From the NCBI GenBank assembly GCA_037044905.1, contig JBAOKB010000024.1:372001-436000 (forward strand): a DNA stretch of 64,000 bases. Direction: 5' to 3'. Numbering within the stretch: the first letter of the stretch is position 1; each line of letters opens with the position of its first letter. The position numbers and the translations under genes are program-made. This stretch comes from Hortaea werneckii (taxonomy: Eukaryota > Ascomycota > Dothideomycetes > Mycosphaerellales > Teratosphaeriaceae). A model generated the notes under the pieces. It had not been told where the DNA came from, did not search any database, and worked only from the letters and a program-made list of their open reading frames with translations. This document shows, in pieces, positions 52,391-64,000 of this stretch.

Positions 52391-55300
52391 ATGCCGTGCA
52401 GAATGCGGCCACTCTCTGCATGGTGGGCATTTGGCCTTCTCGGATCGCTTGCGCAAGGTAACAATGTCTACGAGACTAGGTTTGATGGAACGACTTGGGA
52501 CGATGACAACTGGCGGCTCCGGACTACGATCCTGGATCAAGGCCATTATCAGTCACGGATGTCTCTTGCGAATGGCTACCTAGGAATCAATCTCGCAGCT
52601 GTCGGTCCATTCTTCGAGGTCGACACGCCAGTCGACGGAGATGATATTGAAGGCTGGCCTTTGTTCAATCGCAGGCAGTCATTTGCGACTATTGCTGGAT
52701 TCTACGACTATCAACCTACGACCAACGGCAGCAACTTCCCCTGGCTTTACCAATACGGCGGCGAAAGTGTCATCAGTGGTATCCCGCACTGGGCCGGATT
52801 GCTTTTGAAAGTCGGTCATGATGTCCTGGATGCCAGAGTATCTGCAAGCCAAATCTCCAACTTTAGCTCGACGCTGGATATGAAAGTAGGCGTTTTGACT
52901 TGGAATTTCACCTGGACCCCGGAGCATGCTTCAGGAATCGATGTTGAGTACACAATGTTCGTACACAAGAAGTATGTGAACCAGGCTGCGGTGCAACTCA
53001 GAGCTACATCGTCTGAGGATGTGGACGTCACTGTCATTGATGTCCTCAACGGAGACTGCGCTGTGAGGTCCACGCCGACGGAACAGTACTTCGATGAAAA
53101 ACAACCAGTTATTTATTCCGCTGTAAACCCCAGGGGCATCAGCAACGTCACGGGCTATGTGTACTCAACCTTGTCCGGTACTGATGAATGCCACTGGAAC
53201 AAGCGGTGGGACTTCAAGGACGAAGCAATAATTGGCGGCAATATGTCTTCGATTGCTCAAGCTATGACGATGTCTTTGAGAGCAGGGCTACCAGGAACAG
53301 TTACCAAGTACGTTGGCGCAGCATCGAACGATGCGTTCGACGATCCCCAGCAAGTCGCACGAGATGCTTCTTGCAGTGGAGCCCAGACAGGGTTCGACGA
53401 CTTACTCGCCTCTCACTCACAAGAGTGGAGAGCCATCTTGACCGAAGAGAGCGTTGACGATTACCGATACCCTAATGGCACAATACCTAATGATCCGAAT
53501 ATTGTCGATCTTCAGATTACGGCTATCACGAACCCTTTCCAGCTGTTGCAGAACACCGTCAGCTCGAACGCCGTAAAGGCGGCAGGGAACAACACCAAGC
53601 TAGACGTCAACAGCATTTCAGTCTGCGGCTTGTACAGCGACTGCTATGCAGGGATGATATTTTGGGACGCCGATGTTTGGATGGCACCGGGTTTGGTAGT
53701 ATCGCATCCCCATGCAGCGAAGCAGATTGCACAGTACCGTGTTGAAAAATACCCGCAAGCGCAGGCAAATATCGAGACAGCCTATCAATCGAGCCAGAAT
53801 GAGACCAAGTTCTCCAAGAAGGGTGCTGTCTATCCTTGGACTTCCGGACGGTTTGGAAATTGTACGGCTACCGGCCCATGTTTCGACTACGAGTATCATA
53901 TCAATGGGGACATTGGGCTCGAGCTCTACAATTATCTGGCGGTCACTGGCGACACTGAGTTCTTCAGTAAACAGCTCTTCCCGATTTACGATTCTGTTGC
54001 TGAATTCTATTCTAATTTGGTATCGTACAACGAATCGGATGGACGGTACTTCTTGCGTAATGCCACCGATCCGGACGAATATGCTAATCATGTTGATGCC
54101 CCTGGCTATACTGAGGTACTCATCAAGACCCATCTCGACACAGCGAATGATCTGCGGGCAGACTGGGCATGGTTCAGGTCGATGCATGGAGTAACATTTC
54201 ATCCATAATGGAGATTCCAGTCGACCAGAATGCGGACATTATAAAGGAGTACGAGACGATGAACAACACCATCTCGGTGAAGCAGGCTGATGTCATCCTG
54301 GTCGATGACTTTTTGGACTACCCCAATCCTTACACGAATAACGATCTGGATTACTACGCTGGGAAGCAATCACCGGACGGACCAGCGATGACATATGGTG
54401 TGTTTAGCGTTGTCGCAAATAGGTTCAGTCCCTCCGGTTGCTCGTCCTATACCTACGACCTATACGGCACCCAACCCTACATCCGCGGACCTTGGTACCA
54501 ATTCAGCGAGCAATTAATCGACAACTACAACGAGAACGGCGGCACGCACCCAGCGTACCCCTTCTTGACCGGCGTAGGCGGCGCCCATCGTGTGGCCATC
54601 TTCGGGTACCTGGGTCTGAGACTGATGCTTGACTCCATCAACATCGACCCCTCCATGCCGCCCCAGATCCCCCACCTCAACTACCGCACCATCTACTGGC
54701 AAGGCTGGCCGCTCAACGCAACCTCCAACCAAACCCACACGACCCTCACCCGACTCCCCGAACCCCTCGAAAACGCCAACATGACCTTCGCCGACCATGC
54801 CATCCCGATCACAATCGGCCTGACCACCAACTCCACCAGATCCCCACCTCCTCCACCCCAACGCCTCCCTAACCCTGCCAAACCGCCAAATCGGCTCCCA
54901 AAAGACCCTCCCGGGCAACCTCGCCCAATGCCGTCCGGTAATCCACACCTCGCAACCCTACCAAAAGGGACAATTCCCCTAAGCGCCATCGACGGCGCCG
55001 TGTCGACGAAATGGTCCCCCAATCCTCGAACGTCTCAGCCTCCATCACCGTCGCCTTGCCCTGGTCAGAAAAGGGGTTCGTGCCTATTTCGGAAATACGG
55101 TTCGACTGGGCGCAGGCGCCTCCGCGGATGTGGAGGGTCGAGTTTTCGAACTCGAGTACCGCTTTCACCACGGGAATTCTTCTTCAGTAGCGGCGGAGGA
55201 AGGGCAAGGGAAAAGAGAGGAAGATGGTGAGGAGGAAGGAGTCGTGCTCGTAGCCCAGAGCGGGGCCGAGGGGGTCCAGATCAGCGATCCCTATGACGCT

Positions 55301-55513
55301 TCCACCGCGGCGGAGATTAGGCCGTATAGGTCTAATACGACGAATGTGACGTTGGAAGGGACGGCGGTGGTGTGGAGTGGGAAGTTTGCGATGTTGACTA
55401 TTGAGGGGAATCAGGGGCTAGTAGGGGAAGGGAGTGGGAGTGGGAGCGGGGCCTCGGTGGCCGAGTGGGGGATTATTGGCCCTGATGGGCAGGATGTCGT
55501 TACTGGGAGGTAA
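52391..55513 (+). CDS. ATH1: secreted acid trehalase (GH65), five apparent frameshifts in the 3' third
   Basis: Extracellular or vacuolar enzyme that hydrolyses trehalose to glucose. The signal peptide is in RPLSAWWAFGLLGSLAQG. The GH65 N-domain follows (YQSRMSLANGYLGINLAAVG, FATIAGFYDYQP, HWAGLLLKVG), then the catalytic barrel: SDCYAGMIFWDADVWMAPGL, GAVYPWTSGRFG and the acidic DPDEYANHVDAPGYTE motif holding the likely general-acid Glu. Many NxT/S sequons are present. The frame is intact to about 54154, where one G is lost before AGRLGMVQVDAWSN. Further changes lie near 54840 (gain), 54981, 55018 and 55196 (losses, mostly in C runs). The corrected chain (1041 aa) ends in a discoidin-like segment (PLSAIDGAVSTKWSP). 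Confidence 0.9.
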
Positions 55514-55892
55514 AGCCGCCAAGGGAGGACAGGTGGATAGCGGGTGCAATTGTGTCAGTCTGCGGCCTGAGAGGATTCTTTCCCATCTCAAATATTGAAA
55601 TATTGACTCTTTCAATAGATCCCCTTTTCAACCCCCTGGCCTTTTACATTTCCTTTTTCACAGCTCGTAACGCCGACTGGAATGTATATGGAATTCTTAG
55701 CGATTAAAACCCCTTTCGTGGAAGATGCTCACTCAATTCCTCCAATTCTCTTCCGATCTCACATCTATCCACCCAACCCCTCCATCCACCAACGCCTGCG
55801 CTGCAAAAAAAAGTACAAATACATGAAACCTACCCAAACCTCTTTTTCTTTTCCCCCCACCCCAACCATCCCACGTTCATACGCAAATAAAA
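55514..55892. other. convergent intergenic, 379 bp
   Basis: The 3' flanks of acid trehalase and PAF1 meet here; T/C-rich, no gene. Confidence 0.55.
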
Positions 55893-57414
55893 CTACCCCG
55901 TCGCCTCCTCATCCCCAACCTCCTGCGCGGCCGAGCGCGAACCCTGCTGCTGGGGCTGGAAACTCGGATCCAACTCCGCCCGCTTCTCCTGCAACGTCTC
56001 CAACGCCTCCTCAGGAAAATCTCCAACGGTAACATTAAACTCATCGATGCGCTCCTCGTCCAACTGACTGGGCAACATCCCCCTTCCGACTTTCCGCTTC
56101 GCGCGGAGCGCCGTGCGCTGGATGATGGGGTAGTAGTATGCGGCTTTAGCCAGGCGCTTGGTATAGCCCGGCACAGTGCCGATATCGGTTTCCGGGTCGT
56201 GCAGGGAGAGGGCGATGGAGTCGTCGTAGAATTTGTCTGGGTTGCCGACTTGGTTGTAGGTTTCGTAGGTGCGGACGCGGTTGTATTTGAAGAAGCGCGA
56301 GGTCTCGCTGTCGTCGCCGTCCTCGGTGGCTGCTGTAGCGGCGGCGGCTTCTTCGGAGTAGAGCGATGGATCGTCGTGGTCGGGGTCGTTGGCGTCGAAC
56401 TTGCGTTTGATGCCGCGCACTGCGGTGGGGTCGTTCGGCGCGTAGAAGTCGTAATCGTATTCGATGAGTGGTTGGGGCTTGTTGGAGTTGCTGTCCCACT
56501 CGTCCATTTTTCTTTGGTATTCGGCCTGTTTGGCAGGGTCGTCGATAGGGTAGAGGAGGCCGCAGTCTAGTCGCTGATCGTACGTTTCGCTTACACCGAA
56601 AGGGTTCGCTTGGAACTTGGTGACAATGTAAGCACCACTGGTAGGTAATGCATCAAGGTCTGGTAAGACAGGGTAGCTGTCAAGGAGCTTAAGCTCGGGC
56701 TTAGTGGGATGCTTGGGGTTGGCCCAGGCCTTGATCTCGGCATCAGTGGGCGCAGCACCTCGTAACGTTGTGGTACTGTCTTCGCCTCGGAACGCATCTT
56801 CTGGATATGCGATGTCGAAGCCCTTGGCAATGTTGCGCAGGATGTTGATGGGATCCTCCTTGTCGACGGACTGCACCTTCCTTCGCTTCGGGTCGTTGCG
56901 CAGGCGGTTGAGATCTTTTGAAGTCGCGTTCGCAAAGTGTTGGGGAGCCTGCGAGGCGGTATATTCGGTTCTTCGCAGGAAAGAGACTGGGGCACCTAAG
57001 GCATTGCCTTTTCCGAGAGCGGCTAGGGGTTTGAGAAGCTGCTTGTCTTTGGGATCGATGGGTTGTGGTGTTTCGCTGGTGAAGATAGCTGAGTATGGGT
57101 TAGCCTCTGTCAGACGCAACATGAGCCTAGAGAAGCAGTGGGAGTGCCATACCTCGGTTGTCGCCCTCGAAAATGCCGGGGACGCCGATTAAATCGATTG
57201 GCATTCCCAGTTCGGCATCGGCTTCGATGTTGAGGGGCTGTTCCCTCGCCAGTTTGGATGCGTATGCGGCGCTAGTGTATTCGCCACCTGCCAGACCAGT
57301 CCCGGGGATCTCGAGGAGCTTCGGCGGGTGCGGCGGCGGAGGCAATGCGTTCGAATACCGAATGCGCGCAATGTAGTCTTGGTGGACCACGCGCTCGGGG
57401 CGCTGGCTCGACAT
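55893..57414 (-). CDS. PAF1: PAF1 complex subunit Paf1
   Basis: Elongation factor subunit that travels with RNA polymerase II and supports histone H2B ubiquitination. Exons are 57414-57153 and 57088-55893, with a 64-nt intron (GTATGG...GCTAAC...CTCAG) joining GDNR to AIFTSE; 485 aa, intact. Landmarks: HQDYIARIRYSNALPPPPHPPKLL, LNIEADAELGMPIDLIGVPG, SFLRRTEYTASQ, DPINILRNIAKGFDIAYPED and PLIEYDYDFYAPND. The C-terminus is rich in acidic and Gln residues. Head-to-head with NTE1. Confidence 0.92.
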
Positions 57415-57843
57415 GATGGGGGTGGTGGTAAGGGATTCTCTGAGCGGGTGGGCGGTGTTCGCTGGCGATGGGCAATGGGCGGGTGGAAGGGGTACCAGGG
57501 TGGTGTCCAGAGTAGTCGGCGCGGGTCTTGTGTCTGGTGGTTGTGTTGGAGATGTTCCTCATGTGAGACGCTCTAGCTCGGGCTACCTGCTGTTGCGGTG
57601 CTGGACGTCGACGCGCTAGAGGCGCGCTTCTCGCCTGAGGCACCTATTCACCGTCCTCGCGGCAGCGTCCGGAAGCTTGAGCAAATGAGACGATGTGATT
57701 GGCCAGCCAACAACGTGCGGCCACCGCGACCTCCAGTTCGCAGCAGGGCATTGCATTACATTGCAGTGCACTCCCCACCAGCACCAGGACAGACGGCCGG
57801 CCGTCCACACCTCCCGGACGTGTCGCGTCTCCGATTTGGAGCC
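57415..57843. promoter_or_regulatory. shared divergent promoter region of PAF1 and NTE1
   Basis: 429 bp between divergent start codons. The NTE1 frame is open upstream to 57598, but the conserved start is taken at 57844. Confidence 0.5.
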
Positions 57844-60800
57844 ATGGAGTCAAGCCACAGCCTTGAGGCGGCGCAGGCCTCGCTGGAGAGCCTGACTTCG
57901 ACCGTCCCACAGGCGACCGCCACCGTCTTGACAATTACCACGGGGGCCTCGCCTCAATCCTCTCTAGGCATGATTGGCGGTCTCTTCGTTGGTATCTTTA
58001 CCGTCATCCCGAGCCTACTGTACTGGGTCGTAAGCTTTGTGACCCTAACCCTTCCGACCTGGCTCTTCACCTTCCTCTCCACCAGCCTGACATTCACCAT
58101 GAACATGACGACCTTGCTCTTGACCCTCTTTGCCTTCGCCTCGACCGTGGCCTGGTTCGTGAGGTATCGCTTCATGAACGTGTATTCGCGTCTGCCCCCG
58201 GAGCCCCAGAGGAAGGATCCCCAGATAGATATCTTCCCCGACACCCCGGAGACGGACACGAAGCCTGGCTTGTCAAATTACTTCGATGAGTTTCTCAGCG
58301 CCATCAAAGTCTTCGGCTTCCTTGAGCGACCCGTGTTTCACGAGCTCACGCGAACCATGCAGACGAGGAAATTGATCGCCGGCGAGACCATTCTGCTGGA
58401 GGAGGAGAAAGGCTTCTGTCTCGTTGTCGACGGACTGGTTCAGATCTTTGTCAAATCAAACCAGGCTTCAGAGAATGACTCAGGCAACGATTATACAGAT
58501 GATGATCACGCCGAAGAGCGAGATAAAGCTAACTCGAGTTACCAACTCCTGACCGAGGTCAAAAATGGAGCGCCTATGTCGTCGCTGTTCTCAGTGCTGT
58601 CTTTGTTCACCGAAAATGTGAAGCTTCGTCACGACCAAGACGAAGAACCTCCGTTAGAGCACAGCCACTCCAGCTTGAATTTGAGGCAACAAGGTCGCTT
58701 CTCATCTTCCCATGTTGATGGCAATGTGACACCAGACTCTTCCGTTGAGAGTCCAGCGGCCTTCTCAAGAAGCTCCTCCAGGCCGACCTCTCGCCACAGG
58801 AGACTCTCGACTATGACCGCGGGTACTCAAGCAACGTTGAGAGAACCTCCACCACTAAATCTAGACGGCGGAGCAGATAGCACACAGCCAAGCCACAGTA
58901 GACGGCCAAGTATGTCTCATGTAGGGAGCATGCATGGGACTGCGAGAACAAGAAGCCAAAGCTCTGCGCATCCCGACATAGTAGCCAGAGCGACGGTAGA
59001 CACGACCATTGCCATCATTCCAGCGAGCGCTTTCCATCGCATTACGCGCATCTATCCCAAAGCAACAGCGCACATAGTCAGGTCATACTTACCCGTCTGC
59101 AAAGAGTGACGCTTGCCACTGGGCACGCCTATCTAGGTTTGACGAGCGAAGTTCTGCGAATGGAGAAGCTGATGGACAGATACACAACTTACGAGCTGCC
59201 AGACTTCCTGCGCGGCCAGGCTCTGCAGAGATTGAAAGACAAGTTCAAAAAAGATCAGGAGCAGATAGGACCGGAGGAAGGCATGAAAGGCATTGCGCTC
59301 CACAACCCACGCGTTGCGCAGCGCCGCAGGACGAGCAGTACACTGCGACGTGATGCAGCGGTCCACGCGCGATTCGCCTCGCGCAAAAACACCGTTACTG
59401 CTCATGATGCAGCAGAGGGTCGACATGGCGTAAGCGCTGGCGACCTCTTAACAAATATCCATGCCGCGAGAGCTGGCGGCCGCAGAAGCCAGGCCGGTAG
59501 CTTCTCAACACCTTATCAACTCCCCAAGCCTGCCTTGGTGAGCGCGGCGCCGACAGCCCATTTGGACAAAAGCGGAACGATCCGTTCGATCTTCAGCAGA
59601 ACCCCAGAGCGCAGATGCATCGACAGGAATCCTTAGACGAAGACTTGCTCTTCCGAGAATCCATCATGGAATGCATGTCAAAAGCTATAGGCCTCTCAAA
59701 CGTCAAGGATAGCACGCGTGGGGCACAGTCAGCTGCTCAGTCCCCTCGGCTAGTCTCATTCGACCCGAAAAAGAACAGCGCCGTCTTCAACAACGCTTTT
59801 GGCTTCATGGACCCGTACGAGGGCTCAATGGAGGACTCCGAATCAGTCCATTCTGCGTCTGGCTTCAGCGTTGGTGGGTCTTTCAATATGCTGGAGGATC
59901 TTCGCAATGAGGTCGAGATTGTCTACTTTCCAAAGGGCTCCGTACTGGTTGAGGAAGGCGAACGTAACCCGGGATTGTATTATGTCATTGATGGCTTCTT
60001 GGATGTCAGTGCCTCTGTCGATGATCAGGAGGCCAAATCGGATGTCCTTGGTACAAGACCGGAAGAGGCCATTCGCTTTCCTAATGTTGGTGTTCAGCGC
60101 TCTGGTAGGCCAGAAACAATGGCAAGGTCACATTCTGTTGGCGCGGGCGAACACAAGAAGCGTAAATCACAAGCAAGGAAGAGTCTCTTCCTTGTCAAGC
60201 CTGGTGGCCTGGCAGGGTACCTGGGGAACATTTCTTCATATCGGTCCTTCATCGACGTAACGGCCAAGACGGATGTGTATGTGGGCTTTTTGCCACGGCA
60301 AGCTATTGAGCGCATTGTCGAGCGATATCCTATTGTGCTTCTAACCATGGCCAAGCGTCTGACCAACCTGCTACCGAGGCTGATCCTGCATATTGACTTT
60401 GCTTTGGAATGGGTGCAGGTCAATTCAGGGACAAGCTATATATCACCAAGGCGACGAGAGCGACGCTATCTACATTGTCCTAAATGGTCGCCTGCGAGCT
60501 ATTCAAGAAGTGAAGATGGGAAGATGAAGGTCATTGGCGAATACGGTCAGGGTGACAGCGTTGGCGAGCTTGAGGTGCTCACAGAATCCGTCCGCCCAGG
60601 CTCACTGCACGCCATCCGCGACACTGAGCTTGCGAAGTTCCCAAAGACACTTTTCAACAGCCTGGCGCAGGAGCATCCGGGCATTACGATCAAAGTATCC
60701 AAGATCATTGCTTCCAGGATGCGGGCGCTGATCGAAAACCCAACCACGGAAGCCCCTAACATTGAAAGCAAGATGGCTGTTTCGAGACAACAGGTGACTT

Positions 60801-62408
60801 CAACAACCAACCTCCGAACAGTGGCAATCGTGCCCTGCACAGCGGGTGTTCCAGTGGTTGAATTTGGAAACAAGCTCCAAGCTGCGCTACACCAGATCGG
60901 CACAGTCAATGGGGTCACGACGCTTAACCAATCCGCCATCTTAAACCACTTAGGCCGCCACGCTTTCAGTAGAATGGGCAAGCTGAAGCTGTCTCAGTAC
61001 CTCGCGGACTTGGAAGAGAAATACGGACTCGTTCTGTACGTCGCTGATACCAGCGTCAAGTCGCCGTGGACACAGACGTGCATCAGCCAGGCAGACTGTA
61101 TCTACCTGGTAGGCTTAGCGGAAGGCTCGCCAAGCATAGGAGAGTACGAGCGCTTCTTGCTGACGACTAAGACGACGGCTCGGAAGGACTTGGTGCTGTT
61201 GCATACCGAGCGCTACTGTCCCTCTGGTACCACGCGCGCATGGCTGCGCAATCGACCTTGGATCAACGGTGGACACCACCATGTGCAGATGTCTTTCCGG
61301 AGCGCTCCGGAGCCGGTCCACTCGCCTCCTAAGCGCTTCGGAAATGCGTTGAAGCAGCGTGTGCAGGTCTTGCAGGCGGAGATTCACAAGTACACTTCCC
61401 GACGGGTTCGGCAGACGCCTCTGTATTCTGCGGAGACGCCGTTCAAAGGCGACTTTCATCGTCTCGCGCGTCGTCTATGTGGCAAGTCGGTGGGTCTTGT
61501 GCTTGGGGGTGGTGGTGCTAGGGGTTGTGCCCACGTCGGTGTCATCAGGGCATTGGAAGAAGCGGGACTGCCTATTGACATCGTGGGCGGTACATCGATC
61601 GGAGCCTTTATCGGCGCCGTCTACGCTCAAGATGCCGATGTTGTACCCATGTACGGCCGCGTAAGAAATTCTCTGGTAGAATGGGATCGATCTGGCGCTT
61701 CGTTCTCGACGTTACTTACCCCTCTGCCTCCTACACAACCGGTCACGAATTCAACCGCGGCATCTTCAAGACTTTGGCGATAGCCAAATCGAAGACTTCT
61801 GGCTTGAGTACTACTGCAACAGCACCAACATCTCCAAATCCCGCCTCGAATACCACACTTCCGGGTACGTGTGGCGCTACATCCGGGCCTCCATGTCCCT
61901 CGCCGGTCTCCTACCTCCCATGTGCGACGAAGGCAGCATGCTCCTGGACGGCGGCTACACCGACAACCTAACCGTGTCGCACATGAAATCCCTTGGGGCG
62001 GACGTCGTCTTCGCCGTCGACGTAGGCGCCTTGGACGACACAACCCCACAATCCTACGGCGACTCGCTGTCCGGGCTTCTGGGCCTCGCTGAACCGCTGG
62101 AACCCGCTCTCTTCCTACCCCAACCCACCAACCCTCTCCGAGATCCAAGCCCGACTCGCCTACGTCTCCTCGTCGACGCGCTGGAACGGGCCAAGATCAT
62201 CCCCGGATGTCGATACATGCGCCCGCCTGTCGAGGGGTACGGGACCCTGGAGTTCAACAAGTTCGATGAGATTTACCAGGTCGGGTATCAGTATGGCAAG
62301 AAGTTCCTGAATGAGCTGCGCGAAGAAGGGGTCTTGCCGGTGGTGGAGGAAAGTGAGGAGCGGAGGAAGATGAGGAGGACGATGGCGCCTAGGCGGGCAA
62401 GTATTTAG
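57844..62408 (+). CDS. NTE1: lysophospholipase NTE1 (patatin domain, cyclic-nucleotide-binding domains), about eight apparent frameshifts
   Basis: ER membrane phospholipase B that deacylates phosphatidylcholine. N-terminal helices (LFVGIFTVIPSLLYWVVSFV; WLFTFLSTSLTFTMNM; LLTLFAFASTVAWFV) are followed by SRLPPEPQRKDPQIDIFPD and three cNMP-binding-like domains (LERPVFHELTRTMQTRKLIAG; VYFPKGSVLVEEGERNPGLYY; GEYGQGDSVGELEVLTE). The patatin domain has the oxyanion GLVLGGGGARGCAHVG, nucleophile GTSIG and Asp in DGGYTDN. Frame changes occur near 59077, 59603, 60429 (gain), 60513, 61663, 61774, 62077 (gain) and 62170. With these the length is 1522 aa, normal for the family. Two pairs cancel and leave the frame open over wrong residues (60429-60513; 62077-62170). 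Start set at MESSHSLEAAQ. Confidence 0.92.
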
Positions 62409-62798
62409 ATCAGCAGATTTTGATCATTTGACTCCCTTCTCTGGAAGGGAAATTGGGAGAGTAAGGCAAGGCATTGTGGGAAGAACAGAAGGAGAAAAGG
62501 AAAACGATTGGATCAAAAGTTGAGCAGCGGAAATGGGAGAAAAGAGATGATGAAAAACCACCTTGGGTGCTAAAAGCTTTGCGGCATAGCGTAGGCGTTT
62601 TTGATACCCCTTTCTTCATCATCAACTTGGGTATATATTTTCAGGAAAAAAACAAAAGGAGAAGAAAATGAAAAACCTTTCAACAAGCAGCGGAAAAACA
62701 TCCTGCCACGCCTGTCTCCTCGTCTAGGCCGAATCTCAGCAGTCCGACCGCCTTCCAAGACCCCACCCTTCCGTCCCTTTCCCACCAATCTTCCGAAA
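62409..62798. other. convergent intergenic, 390 bp
   Basis: The 3' flanks of NTE1 and the TTL-like gene; no gene seen. Confidence 0.5.
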
Positions 62799-64000
62799 TC
62801 AACCCCTCCCCAAATCAACATCCAAACACTTCACCATCCTACCACTCCCTTCTCCCCTTCTCCTCCCCTCACTAACCTCCTCACCCAAAAAGAAAGGCCT
62901 CACAACCAGATCCACAACCTCCTCAAACAGTCCCCCGACCAAATCCTCCTTCAAATTCGATCCCGTCTGCGCGAAATCGGGGAAAGCATTAATCTCCATC
63001 AACCACGCCTTCCCCTCGTCGCCATCCACGAGGAAATCGACGCCGAAGAGCTCGAAAGCGTTGGGTAAGGGCTGGAAATGGATGGACATGGTGCGGGCGG
63101 CGGCGAGGAAGGTTTGGGCGGTGATGGATTGGATCTGGGTGAAGAGGGCGTCTTTCCAGTCGATGCCGGGTGAGGTAGAAGAAGGAGGGAGGGATGGGAG
63201 GGATGAGGGCAGGGACCAGAAGGCGTGGACCGAGTCTTCCCGTGTCGAGGGGTCCTGGTGGAAACAGGTGTTGCTTAGGTGGCCGGTGAGGTCTGCGTTC
63301 ACGTCGGTCGGGTCATCAGGCTTTTTTTCCTCGGCAGAAGAGGGAGATGAGTCTGCTTGATCTTCCGGTCTTTGTTCGGAGAAGGAAGAATATGGTGATG
63401 ATGATCCCGGGGCGGAATAAGGTTTCGCGGCGAAGAGGGCTAGCATGGGTTTGTAAACGTAGACCTTCAGGGCGCCGACGCGAGGACGTAGGTCCGGATG
63501 TGGAATTTTTCCTGCCGGCGCAGGGGTGAGGAGGAGGCAGGAGGAGGGGTGGTGGATGTAGGGTTGGGCGATGAAGTGGCGGAGTTGGGAGGTGATGATG
63601 CCGTTTCCTTCATCCTCATCATCGCCACCTCTGCTATCGCCTGCCTTGGCCGTAGATTCAATGCTGGAAATTTCGTTGCCGTTGGCTTGCGACGTTGGAC
63701 CATTCGCCTCATCCTTCTCATCTCCTGAAAAACAACCATCACCTTCGTCCTCATCCTCATCCTCATCGTCAGAAGGCGGATCCCACTCCTCAAAAATCCC
63801 CTGCAGCTCCTCCTCCGAACTAAACAGCCTAATCCCTTGCCCGCGATCACTCATCCCGGTTTCAAAATCCACCACTCCCGTTCATGCGGCGGCTTCCCTG
63901 CATTCCTTGCCCACGACTCATGCAGCTCGAAAGCCTCCAGCAACGCCTCGTCCAGGAACTCGGCGAAGTCGACTTCAAACTCCACCGAGGGCTTCACGTG
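62799..64000 (-). CDS. tubulin-tyrosine-ligase-like protein (Pby1-type), 5' end beyond the window, one apparent frameshift
   Basis: The visible chain begins (at 64000) in HVKPSVEFEVDFAEFLDEAL, then REWWILKPGMSDRGQGIRLF, the ATP-grasp glycine/lysine region. One G is missing from a G run at about 63856, exactly in PGM. An acidic Asp/Glu insert (about 63810-63730) is followed by ITSQLRHFIAQPYIHHPS, RPRVGALKVYVYKPMLALFA and FELFGVDFLVDGDEGKAWLMEINAFPDF, the metal-binding DxN motif of the TTL fold. It ends in CLDVDLGRG. Fungal members associate with P-bodies; a tubulin substrate is not assured. Confidence 0.85.

Overview
The window is nuclear DNA of a filamentous ascomycete. The evidence is the many 48-82 bp GT-AG introns with CTAAC-type branch sites, fungus-specific families (NTE1, acid trehalase, histidine-acid phytase, C2H2 regulator, secreted LPMO-like protein) and eIF3l, which budding yeast lacks. 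The phytase and several other proteins read like those of Dothideomycetes; that placement is an impression, not a search result.

Layout. 0-8 kb: RNA polymerase III subunit Rpc31 (cut by the window start), a secreted LPMO-like protein, a cyclin-L-like protein, a hypothetical protein, and a nitrilase-family hydrolase head-to-head with eIF3l. 8-15 kb is gene-poor. It holds a tRNA-Ala(UGC) gene with two introns, two hypothetical genes, a decayed reading frame and a 32-nt tandem repeat. 15-19 kb: NDUFAF7/MidA head-to-head with a CDK10/11-like kinase, then a 90-aa three-exon protein. 19.7-32.3 kb: a 1511-aa DExH helicase, BCS1, an RRM protein with a 10-nt exon, and SSF1 head-to-head with RRP3. 33-48 kb: phytase, a C2H2 factor with a GC-AG intron, ARL1, a GRE2-like reductase, two membrane proteins and one badly broken hypothetical gene. 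48-64 kb: glycine decarboxylase, acid trehalase, PAF1 head-to-head with NTE1, and a tubulin-tyrosine-ligase-like protein cut by the window end. No biosynthetic cluster or intact transposon is seen; the genes are mostly housekeeping and do not form one pathway.

Two results stand out. First, the tRNA-Ala gene at 9269-9419 (minus) contains, besides a normal position-37/38 intron, a 54-nt insert inside the anticodon stem. The insert has the marks of a spliceosomal mRNA intron: GTATGT donor, TACTAAC branch site, CAG acceptor. Removing both inserts leaves a perfect 72-nt tRNA-Ala with the G3:U70 identity pair. A spliceosomal-type intron in a Pol III tRNA gene is the most novel signal here.

Second, about 40 single-nucleotide frameshifts, mostly losses and often in short homopolymers, break conserved genes on either side of an indel-free block at 19.7-30.5 kb. 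Consensus sequencing error is the simplest explanation; decay of redundant gene copies is the biological alternative. Such CDS entries are given as whole loci with the break points named.
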